A DNA stretch of 64,000 nucleotides. It comes from Sclerurus mexicanus (lineage: Eukaryota; Chordata; Aves; Passeriformes; Furnariidae). Location of the stretch: contig VWZF01005912.1 in NCBI GenBank assembly GCA_013396755.1, positions 278,101 through 342,100 of the forward strand. The letters run 5' to 3'. The position numbers and the translations under genes were made by a program. Shown here piece after piece: positions 13,143-22,023 of the stretch (within the stretch, counting starts at the first letter, position 1; each line of letters begins with the position of its first letter). The notes under the pieces are model-generated. The model saw nothing but the letters and a program-made list of their open reading frames with translations. It was not told the origin of the DNA and did not search any database.

Positions 13143-13802
13143 TTTTTGGCAATGCATGCAGAAATTCTGTATTTTCCTTCTTTTTATAATAAAAAAAAAA
13201 TTCAGCCTTCTTCCTGAAGATTGAAATTTTCTATGTGCACAAGTCATTTAGGTTGGCAACATATTTCTTGCATTTACCTATACTACATACACAGGAGTTG
13301 ATCTCTATCAGTGCTCCCTTTCACTGATAGCATATTTCAGGGTCCACAACCATTCCTTTCTAGGAGGGCATTTTGAGACTTTTTATACAATTATCAAGTT
13401 TGATGAGTGGGGTTTTTTTACTTTTCTTTATGCTAGTTCAAAATATATTGGTCATGAGTCATAAGTTCATCTTGTACAGTCTTGAAAAATATACCAGTGG
13501 TTATTGTTACTATTTAGTAGTAACACTTATGAAATTCTGTGTACTCATACTAGAAGATGACTTTTCAGCATTTCTTTAAGCATTAGCTTTATCTTCCTAG
13601 ATATATTTTGCCCTGTGTGTTACTATATTATAAACAAAGTATTTGATTCAATTATTTTTATTTGCTCCATTTTTGTAAAAATCAACAGACGCAGTAAGTG
13701 AAACTGATCTCTTTGGAGAATTTGCATTCTAAGTATATCTAAGTATACAAATGTTAATTCTGTATGTCCCTGGTGCAGTTTGTGTCTCATGACCTGTATG
13801 AT
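12628..13802. other. AT-rich non-coding sequence with T-tract
   Basis: Nothing gene-like. The sequence is dominated by the long T-rich tract listed separately. Open frames through the tract are poly-phenylalanine artefacts. Confidence 0.65.
13043..13147. repeat. (TC)n followed by about 100 bases of T-rich tract
   Basis: Begins with about six TC repeats, then runs of T interrupted by ATGTA, GG and C. Homopolymer of this length is error-prone, so the length shown may be wrong. Confidence 0.9.
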
Positions 13803-13962
13803 TTCCCAGAGAGGTGGTAGTTTCCCCATCCCTGGAAACATTAAAGCTCAGATTGTACAGGGCTCTGAACAACCTGATCTAGTTGAAGATGTCCTACTCA
13901 TTTCAGGGAGCTTGGACTAGCTGACCTTTAAAGGTCCCTTCCAACCCAAACTATTCTATAGA
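13803..13962 (+). mobile_element. CR1 LINE 3' end
   Basis: Plus-strand CR1 tail: 'GAGGTGGTAGTTTCCCCATC' leads into 'CTCTGAACAACCTGATCTAG', then 'GACCTTTAAAGGTCCCTTCC', AACC and finally ATTCTATAG. Only the terminal about 160 bases are present, the usual result of 5' truncation during target-primed reverse transcription. The CR1 subfamily cannot be set by eye. Confidence 0.9.
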
Positions 13963-16260
13963 CGATAATAGCCAGAAATGACACAAGGTAATCTTTTCCT
14001 CTGGTGTCTGTTAGTACATTTGCATCTATGAGAAGAGGCAAAGAAAATACTCTAGAGGACTGCAGTTTAAAAGACACAGACATTAGTCAATTCTTAAGGT
14101 AATTTTCTGATATGACTAGTAATTGAAAAGCTGAGTGCTGTGGGAGGGACTCTGTGGAAATGGAGATGCAAATAATCCTCTCCTCAAAGAAAAGAAAGAG
14201 AAGGTGTTCACAATTTTGCATTGTTAATAGGCTGATTAATAACAAGATTTATGGGACATACTCTTTACTTCTTCTCCTTTAAATGTTTCATTGATCCATA
14301 AGAAATCTATGATTCCCAAGACTATTAAGAGAGAGAAAAGGGATAGCTCCTCACTCTATAGTCCAATGCACCTATTTATTTGGAAGTGAGAGTTGATTCC
14401 TGATAATCTGGTTCCTTCTACAAACATACTTTGTCCATTATCTATTTAATGTTAGTGGAGAATACTCAAGGAGACCTTGTAGAAAGGATTGGAACCCAGG
14501 GTTCCACCATCTCAGGGAAGAGTCATTATCAGTTGTCAGCTTCTGTTTGTGACTGTCATTCTCTTTCTTCAATGCTTCATTCTCCCTCTTCAAGCTTCTG
14601 CCTGCCTAGTCTAGAATAAGGAAGATGGACTGCAATGTCCTATAGGCTAAATTCTAATGGTCAGAGCAGTGTTCTGGTAACCAAAGAATAAAATGGAAAT
14701 TTACTTTCAATTGTTTGTTGGGGGTTTTTTTCCCCCTCCCCCTCAAACAGAAATTGTGCTTGAATTAATTTTTTAAAGAACTTGGTTGACCTAAATTGGA
14801 TCTGATATACAAAAATTCTTATGCAGTCATAAAACACGATGCCACTAAAGTTAATGTCACTAAATGTTTTAATCTGTTGCCTTTTGTTTGTTTAATTCCT
14901 TCCTCCCACTCCCCCCAGTGTGAACTGGTTAGTAAACTATTATTGGCTGTTAAAGTCTCTAGCTTTAATTCAACCCTGTTTAGGAAAACCCAAAGTGCAT
15001 TCCACTTTTTTTGGTGAGTTCTTTAACTGGTTTGTAACACTGTATAGTAACTTCGTATACGCCCACGCTCCTTCTGCAACTCTGCTTCTGAATGAAATTC
15101 GCTGAGTCAATGGGTGCTATGCTTTCTGCTAAACTTAATACTAGAGAAAACCAGATAAATTGTAACACAGATGCACGATAGATTCATTCACAGATTTCAA
15201 ATGCGGTAGGTGATAGGTCAGTGCTGAGAAGTTCTTTCTTAAGATAGTACAAGTCATTATGTAAGTCTGGTGTTGAAAATGTCAGTGCCCGTTAGTGATC
15301 GGGCAAGTATGCACTGAGATAAGTGCAATATGAAATAATAATGATGGTGCAGCTTTATGTAGCATTTGGTGTAGTTAATATTTTATAATAAGCATATCTA
15401 GCTTAGAGAAAGCAATAGACAACCGGAATAGATGTGATTCTTTTCATATTCAGACTAATCACATGATCTTTCAGCTTTCAGAGTTTTGTTTGTATTCTTT
15501 TCAAATGCCTCTGGTATAAACTCCCAAACTAATTGGGAGGGGTGCTTTTTGCACAGTGTGAACATAGCATAACAGTTATAACAGTTTATCTGGTCCCTTT
15601 AAAAATCATACTGAATATTTACCTTTATTGAACATGATTATATACTTTGTTTTGTAATCTTAGTGAAAAATGTTAATATTCATTCTCATTATTTATAACT
15701 CTCATAGTCTGCTTGCTATCATGGTTGTACTTAAAGGTCAAAAAAAAGAAAACCCCATCTGTGTAGACTAGTAGAACATAAATGATGCTAGACTCTCTTT
15801 AAATTTTGGAATCTGTTATACTTTTGTGCTTCAAGTCTTCAAAGTACAGTAATATACAAATGCTCCCTTTTTCTTACTGAATTGAAATAAATGTCATTTC
15901 ACTGTAAATACACTTGATATTCAAGTACTTTAATATTTTATTTTTCCTTCAGAGTAGCAACAACCCTAGTAGGGCTAATTTGGGGTATTGTAGAGTAGAG
16001 CTTTGGCAAGCAACAGAACTGAGCTTAAGGAAATAGCATCTGTATAAATGCTACATGTAATAGCTTATCATATTACTCCCAAGTTCACCCACACCCTAAT
16101 CAAATACAAAGTCTTATCACACATTTTAATGTCATTGAAGTTGCAGCTGGCTTCCATACTGCAGGATTTCCTGTCAAAAGGGCAAGGGGTCCTTGGAAGT
16201 TTAAGTCTTAGTACAGCGTTAACCATGTAAAAAGAATGGCAAGCAAACAATGTATGCCGT
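13963..16260. other. Non-coding sequence upstream of CpG island
   Basis: AT-rich sequence without a recognised gene. It holds one exon-like segment at 14919-15013: a strong pyrimidine-rich acceptor (C/T stretch ending CCCCCCAG) and a strong donor (G|GTGAGT) enclose 95 bp open in two frames. I list it only as a lead because nothing else confirms splicing. Confidence 0.55.
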
Positions 16261-16273
16261 GGGAATGCTGAAG

Positions 16274-16307
16274 TATAAAAGCTTGTCCAGAAATCATTTG
16301 CATTTCA
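16274..16307 (+). promoter_or_regulatory. Putative TATA / POU-octamer / initiator core promoter
   Basis: TATAAAAG at 16274-16281 is a near-ideal TATA box. ATTTGCAT at 16296-16303 is the exact POU octamer (reverse complement of ATGCAAAT). TCAGTA at 16305-16310 fits an initiator, with the predicted start at A16307, about 33 bases from the first T of the TATA box. A CpG island starts less than 100 bases downstream. The spacing is right for an RNA polymerase II promoter on the plus strand. This is motif evidence only, and TATA-like and octamer motifs are common in AT-rich DNA. Confidence 0.35.
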
Positions 16308-16389
16308 GTACAGACCAACACAGTGAATTCTGCTTTTGAGCGCATCTTTTCCTGCAGATTTTTGCACTTCCATGCAAAATTTTCAGTGC

Positions 16390-16810
16390 TTTCTGTCACC
16401 CAGGAGGCACAGGCCGTTCTAAGGAAGGCTCTCCCACGTCTTTTTCTCCAGTGTCCCGTCCTTCCCCTCCATCCTGGGCGGGTGGGAGCGGCAGGGCAGG
16501 ATGCGCGGTGCCGGGAGAACCCACCTAGAGGGCCCCCTTGACGCCAGCACAGCCTTTGCCAGGCAGAGCCCTCTCCGCAGCCGAGCCCAATCTGCTGCAG
16601 GGCCAGTGCCACGCAGCCCGACACTGTCCGGGGCTGCCGCCGCCGCCGCTGCTGCTGGGCGAGGAGACCAGGAGCCCGAAGGGGGGTCTGGAAATTGTCA
16701 TCCAGGAGAAGGAAGCGAGAGCCTGTTGACTCTGCATTTGCTTCAAAATAGACGCCGTCTCTGTAGCCTGGGCTTAAGAATCTTCCCGAGGACACTTAAG
16801 AGAGCGTAAG
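16390..16810. promoter_or_regulatory. CpG island 1
   Basis: An abrupt rise to about 60% GC with roughly 25 CpG dinucleotides in about 420 bases (counted by eye), in a window where CpG is otherwise rare. It contains a (GCC/GCT)n stretch. CpG islands in birds usually mark promoters or first exons. On the plus strand a frame with ATG at 16501 (A at -3) runs 102 codons to 16809 and contains an alanine octamer; its stop overlaps a donor-like GC|GTAAGG at 16805/16806. On the minus strand an ATG at 16737 opens 70 codons to 16525, followed by a donor-like AG|GTGGGT. Neither product is recognisable. GC-rich DNA has few stop codons, so open frames here are weak evidence for coding. The strand of any transcript is undecided. 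Confidence 0.6.
16501..16809 (+). CDS. Uncertain open frame in CpG island (possible first exon)
   Basis: A 102-codon frame with a true ATG and A at -3 (but C at +4), about 195 bases downstream of the predicted transcription start. The translation is rich in R, G, A, S and P, has eight consecutive alanines near residue 45-52 and contains no domain I recognise. An upstream ATG at 16372 opens a 16-residue frame ending at 16422. The stop codon at 16807 lies just inside a donor-like GC|GTAAGG, so in a spliced transcript the frame could continue. An acceptor-like TTTTTCTCCAG ending at 16451 could instead make this an internal exon. It may equally be non-coding 5' UTR or lncRNA sequence. Confidence 0.15.
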   Translation: MRGAGRTHLEGPLDASTAFARQSPLRSRAQSAAGPVPRSPTLSGAAAAAAAAGRGDQEPEGGSGNCHPGEGSESLLTLHLLQNRRRLCSLGLRIFPRTLKRA

Positions 16811-18654
16811 GAGTGATAACTACTGTGGGAGCTGAACTGGGAAAAAAAGGACAGCAGAGAAAGAATGCTTAGGTAACACGGGACTTATAGCTTTGCTTTC
16901 GTTTAGCAACGTACAAATTGATGCACGTGGGTTTATATACAGTGTAACATCAAAAGAGAACTAGATTCTGCAGTGAGAGTCGATAGCTTAGTCATTTTAC
17001 TTAAAGGGAGCAGGCAGCCTTATTACGAGGTTAGACAGCAAAAATGAATTTGGTCACGATATAATCATATCTCTTGGTGGTATCTAACTGTAGTCCTGTC
17101 CTATGGAGTGGAAAAAGCATACTTCCTTCCTTCTTTCTTAACTGAAGAAACAAAGTCACAGTATCAAATTCAAAATAAGTTTGGGATTCTTGTACAAGGC
17201 AATTAAACATCATCCTGTTCCCTGGGCTTGTAAGAAAGGAAAACTGCATTAAATTGACCACTGATGAATATGTGTCTAAGAAAGAAGAAAAAGCAGTATT
17301 CATTTCTGAACATGGCAAAGCAATCTGAAGTTACACATCTCCCCCTAAACACTGATTTGGCACAGATGGCAAGAAACTATCTTTTAACTAGTCTTTTCCA
17401 ACTGTCCAAAATGCTGTATATGAAGATGCTTTAATTCACAATCAAAGCACTTGGATTTTTATCAAGACAAACTGTTGGCTTTGTCAGAACAGTTTCTGTA
17501 TACTGATTAGTTTAATGTTTCTTTAAAATAGCAAGTGATGCATAAATGGATGGACGTGTACCTAGAAAACTCTGTGAGAAGATTTTCATTGGATCCTGGG
17601 AATTTTTATTTTTGTGGATTACAGTAATTCTTGCAATAATCCCTGCTGTTGACTGCTCATGCAGTTGTTCTGGCATGCATCTATGAATACCATAAAAGAT
17701 AAATCTGCCTGACAAGGAAAACACTAATGTTGGAAGATCTGTGAACATGATGCATGTGAATAATTTCCCCTTCAGGAGGCATTCATGGATATGGTGAGTA
17801 ATCAATACACATTATAGACTGTAAAACTCAAAATGCTTGTTTCCAAAATACTGTGGTAAATACCAGATGCTATGGTTTTCTCCAAATTAGTGTCAAAAGA
17901 GGGTTAATCGAGCTATGAGAAAAATTAAAATCTTATAGAGGTAGTAGTGATGAAGTAATATGAGTTTGGCACTCCTTTGCCTTTATAAAATAGACAAGTC
18001 ATAAAAATTTAATTGTTATGATCATATTTTCTTATATGATAAAAGTATTTTGAGGAGGGAGATGTGTCTTCGTCCTGTATCAAAGGATCAATTCTCTCCT
18101 TTTCTTTCTTAGCCTGACTTGAAGTAATGAAGTAATGAAGATGTGTTTTTTCCCTATCATATAGTTTTATTTGTCCTGGAACTTATTTATTTACATACTT
18201 TAAAGTGACCTGAAAACAGGAAAAAAATGCTCATTCATGTGGCAATTCAGTAATCTTCAATAAGTGCTTTTGTATAGTAGGTTTTCTAATGTGACTGTTT
18301 GAAAGTCAGTCATATAACATTAAAATCCCTTTATCATCATTAAAACATCTGTTTCCTCTTTGAATCACAGGCGTCTATAGTTCTTCCTGACTGAAAAGCC
18401 TTTCTACTTTCCTTGCAATACAGTGCAGTCAACTTGCTTATAAATTCTACCAGTGGCTGTTGCGTCATGTCTTGCTCCTGATGTTGGAATCAATGCCTTG
18501 CTTAGTGCCTGATAACATTTTTAGCTGAGGTGAAGATGTCTCCCCATAAAACTTTTGCCCTTTGAGTAAATATCGAGTCTTTCAAAATATTAGGCACAAA
18601 CTATGTTATGGAAGCTATTTTGAGAAAATAAACAACTAAAAAAAAAAAAAAGAA
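16811..18654. other. Sequence between the two CpG islands
   Basis: AT-rich, no gene recognised. On the minus strand TATATAAAC (plus coordinates about 16931-16939) lies about 130-200 bases upstream of the minus-strand frames in CpG island 1, so a minus-strand or divergent promoter cannot be excluded. The open frames at 17031-17318 and 17512-17805 (both minus) look like chance. The stretch ends in AATAAA (18627-18632) and A14 (18638-18651). Confidence 0.55.
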
Positions 18655-18935
18655 AAAGAGACCCGCATCCAAGGTGAGGGACTGGGTGCGTGCTTGCTTG
18701 GCAGGCTTGCCTTCGGTGGGGCTAGGCTCTGGGTGTCCGGGAGGCGCAGGACACGCCGGGTCCGGGCTGCTGTCCGCGCTTCTGTCCGCGCTGCCGTCGC
18801 GTCACGCTTGGGGAGGGCAGGGGGGGGGCGGGGCCCCCGGAGCCTCCGCTCTTCATCCCTCTCCTCATTGCCTTCCACACCGCCCGGCAGTAAGGCCATC
18901 CCAGCCCCTGTTAACAGCCCCTGAGGGCCAGCTTC
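18655..18935. promoter_or_regulatory. CpG island 2
   Basis: About 280 bases with some 21 CpG dinucleotides (counted by eye), a GC box (GGGGCGGGGC core near 18820-18835) and a short internal direct repeat (CTGTCCGCGCT twice near 18770-18792). On the minus strand an ATG at 18899 with G at -3 and G at +4 opens 87 codons rich in R, A and P, ending in phenylalanines coded by the adjoining A-tract. On the plus strand a consensus donor AAG|GTGAGG lies at 18673/18674. Base composition and the GC box support a promoter or first exon; product and strand are unknown. Confidence 0.55.
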
Positions 18936-18984
18936 AAGTCATGTCTCCTTAAAAAATGAATAGCGAGGTTTTGGATGTGTTTAA

Positions 18985-19026
18985 TCTTCCCCCCTCCCCT
19001 CCTTTTTTTTGGGGGGGGGAGGGGTG
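18985..19026. repeat. Pyrimidine run facing a G-run
   Basis: A C/T-only stretch (C6, TCCCC, TCC, T8) is followed directly by G9-A-G4. The C-rich left half and the G-rich right half could pair into a hairpin, and the G-rich part could form a quadruplex. It lies about 50-90 bases downstream of CpG island 2. Confidence 0.8.
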
Positions 19027-21198
19027 GTTATTTGTCAGTGAGTGGTGGAAAGGACACTGCAGGTGTGTCCACACACCTGGCAGGGAGGCTGCTTCCCTCG
19101 TCTTCTAAGAATATGGTTTAATTCTCTTTTTAATGACTTAGAAAAATTATTTTAAGCATGTAAACCCCCAGGGTTTATCTTCTGACTAAGCATTTTTCAA
19201 AGCTGAGAGAGCTTTGAGACAAAAGCTGGCTTCCCTGTGTACTTCTTGCCAGCCCCTTGTTCTCTGTCACAGTATGTGAACCCATTGTTTGGGGAAGACT
19301 GGCAGAAGTGTTTGCTGGGAAGAGGTAGGAAGATAATGATATGTGCTATATCTGCTATTTTATCTGAATGCAAACCATACCATGCTTGCGTTTGTGCTTA
19401 CCTAATCACAGACCTCGATTTAGAATGCAAATGTTTCTAGCACACTGTTGGTCATCTCAACTCTTGGAGAATTGGCAAATTTGCTTATTCATGCTACAGT
19501 AGGTCTGTAAGGAGCATTTGTGGGTGCCAGGGTGTTAAGTTGCTAGTCACTGCTTTTGTTTTAATTCTGAACCTTCAATAATCAGTGCATTGCCTGAGCA
19601 TTTTCTATTGTGAATAGAAATTGTCACAAAGAAAAGTTTTCTATATGTATGCAATCACCTTTCATGTTACTTTCAGATGTCCTTTAAAGGATGACAGTGA
19701 AAATAAAAGAAAGAAATTCTTTCAGGGAACACAAATAGTTTTGTGTTTATTCTATACAAGTACTATTAATATCTTTAATAATGTTTCCTCAGTGCTGATG
19801 CAACATGTCAAAGGTATTTTGTGGTCAGCATCATATGCATCACTATATTTGTAACCTCTATGTGCATACAGAATCAAATATTTTAGAAGTAGGACTCAAA
19901 GTTTTCTGTACCTTAGAGATGATTCTTTTTAAAGGTACTATGCTTTCATGTGCCAGTTGCTGTTTGTCTCTTGTGGAATATGGGGAGAAAAAGTTGGGGG
20001 AGCATAAAAATATGAATCTTTCTAAAATGCAATATATTACTTTAAATGTCTGGGATTTAAAGTTCTGTAAGCAATCAAGGGGGTCCATGTGTCTTTTGCA
20101 TTAGGCCATCTATGTGGATTTAGGGAAAGAATAGTCAAAAATTGATGGCCCTCAGAGTGGGGTTTGGTTATGAACCCACAAGCTTTTGGAAGTGTAGTGA
20201 AAATTCCAGTATCTGAACCCTCTTGGGTAGGGACCCTCAATAGGTAGGAATTGACTACTGACAAAAAGCAACCATAAAATATATACATTCCCAGGCAATA
20301 TGACTGGGAGTAAAACTATATCAGACAGATAAGGGCAACTATTCAGAGATCTGAATGGACTCTAAAGGGCTTATAAAACTGACAATAGAGTAGGCAGAAA
20401 AGAGGTATTTTGTCTGAAACTGTTTCGAAGAGTTTGGATCATAGAGAAGCAAACAAAAATACATTCAAGGGGTGCAGTGGTTGGGGCAAATGATGTCTTT
20501 GTTGAGGATAAAGTTAGTCCTAGAAATAGTCGGACACATTTATGATGATAGTAGGAGGAGTAGAATTTTATAGAAACTTACCACATTACACACTATACAT
20601 AAATTATGTATTAACAATATGCAGCCTACTGCCATTCACACTGAAAGTTATTTTAGAAGCATTTACTGCTGAGTTATGTAACCTGGCTTTCCTTTCCATT
20701 GCATTTTATCTGCATTTGTGATGACAAGCTGAATAAAGATAAAAATGGTATTCAATTGTAACTTGCCTAATTGCGTAAACAAATACTGCATGTGTCTTTT
20801 AGCTTTACCGCAAGGAAAATAAAGAAAAACCCCAAACCTGTGTTCAAGAATATCTGTCTTTTGACTGGCAAAGGTTTGAATTTAATCTGCAGGTAAATAC
20901 ATCAGAATCAAAAATGTAACAACTGTTCATGTTTTCTACCAACTTTTGGCCTATTAAGACTGAATGAAATTTGCTTTGGTTACCAAGAGAGTGAGTAAGG
21001 AAAAAAATCCTTTCTTGGTTGCTTTTTAATCCCACTATATTTACTTGACCATTATTGCTTTATATATGTAACGAAAACCAATGCAAATGTATGGTTATAC
21101 ATATTATCCTTTACGTCATATTAATTTTATAACTGTCTAGTTCTTCAAAAGCATCTTACTATCAAAATTTATGATCACTACCCATCACTTATCATCAG
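19027..21198. other. AT-rich non-coding sequence
   Basis: No recognised gene. A weak exon-like segment at 20803-20892 (acceptor TGTGTCTTTTAG, 90 bases open in two frames, donor CAG|GTAAAT) is described in the findings. Other open frames (19237-19440, 19621-19854, 19805-20104 and 20037-20288) have no recognisable content. Confidence 0.6.
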
Positions 21199-22023
21199 TC
21201 CTGGGTAACTAGGGAGGTCCCAGATGACTGGAGGTTGGCCAGTTTCACACCCAAAAAGGACTAGAAGAAGGATGTGGCCTGTTAGCCTAACCTCAGTGCC
21301 TGGGAAGGTCATGGGACAGNATGCCCTTAGGTCACAAAAGCCCAGGCAGCACTACGGGTTTGGGAAGAAGGGGCTGGAAAGCCTGCTGGTGGAAAAGGAC
21401 CTGGGGAATGCCGGTCTGCAGCAGCTGAACATGAGCCAGCANTGGGCCCAGCCAACAGAGTTTAGGGAAGGCAAATCCTGCTTGAGCACTGGATCTTTTT
21501 CTATAACCAGATGACTTGCCTAAGAGGATGAGGGAAAGGCCATGGATGTTGCCTATTTGGACTTCATCAAAGCCTTTGATACTATCTCCCAGGACATTCT
21601 CCTGAAGGAGCTGGTACCACATGGCTTAGACAGGTGCAGTCTTCACTGAGTTAAAAACCAACTGGATGGCCGGGCCCAGAGAGTGGTGGTGAATGGAGTT
21701 ACATTCAGCTGGCAGCTGGTCCAGAGTGGTGTTTCAGGGTGTTGGTGTTGGGGCCAGCCCTGTTTAGTGTCTTTATTGATGAATTGGACGAGGGGATCAA
21801 GTCTGTACCCTCAGTNACAGTTTGGACATCATGAAGAATTTCTTCACTGTAAGGATTGTTAAACATTGAAATGGGCTACCCAGGGAGGTTGTGGAGTTGC
21901 TATCCCAGGAAGTGTTTAAGAAACAACTGGACATGGCACTTATGCTATGATCTAGTTAACATGGTTCAAAGGTTGAACTCGATGATCTTGGAGATCTTTT
22001 CCAACCTAAATGGTTCTGTGATT
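21199..22023 (+). mobile_element. CR1 LINE, ORF2 reverse transcriptase part to 3' end, scrambled
   Basis: Plus-strand CR1. 21199-21319 encodes the start of the reverse transcriptase region ('RPVSLTSVPGKVM'-like). 21443-21815 encodes 'KSCLS' and then 'AYLDFIKAFDT', the CR1 form of an RT core block, followed by 'LDGRAQRVVVNGV'. 21817-22023 is the 3' end, finishing GATCTTTTCCAACC...TTCTGTGATT. Stops and frameshifts show a dead copy, and the catalytic F/YADD block is not present. The segment 21321-21441 encodes the region normally downstream of the RT core ('KPRQHYGFG' through 'LNMSQ'), so it is out of order. Single Ns at 21320, 21442 and 21816 mark the joins. Confidence 0.92.
21321..21441 (+). 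other. Out-of-order CR1 segment bounded by single Ns
   Basis: In CR1 ORF2 this segment (AGGTCACAAAAGCCCAGGCA through ATGAGCCAGCA) belongs after the RT core, not before it. It would fit best at the N at 21816. Unlike the other N-bounded blocks in the window it has no second copy here. Confidence 0.8.

Noticed and set aside
13005..13217. 70-codon frame rich in phenylalanine
   Set aside because: It is the translation of the T-rich tract.
16208..16795. 195-codon minus-strand open frame, the longest in the window
   Set aside because: It starts from GTG and has no ATG in about its first 150 codons. The frame is open mainly because the CpG island lacks stop codons, and it continues into AT-rich DNA without any recognisable domain.
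18627..18651. AATAAA followed by A14, like the tail of a processed retrocopy
   Set aside because: The tail follows only five bases after AATAAA, no parent coding sequence is recognisable upstream, and processed retrocopies are rare in birds because CR1 does not use poly(A) templates.
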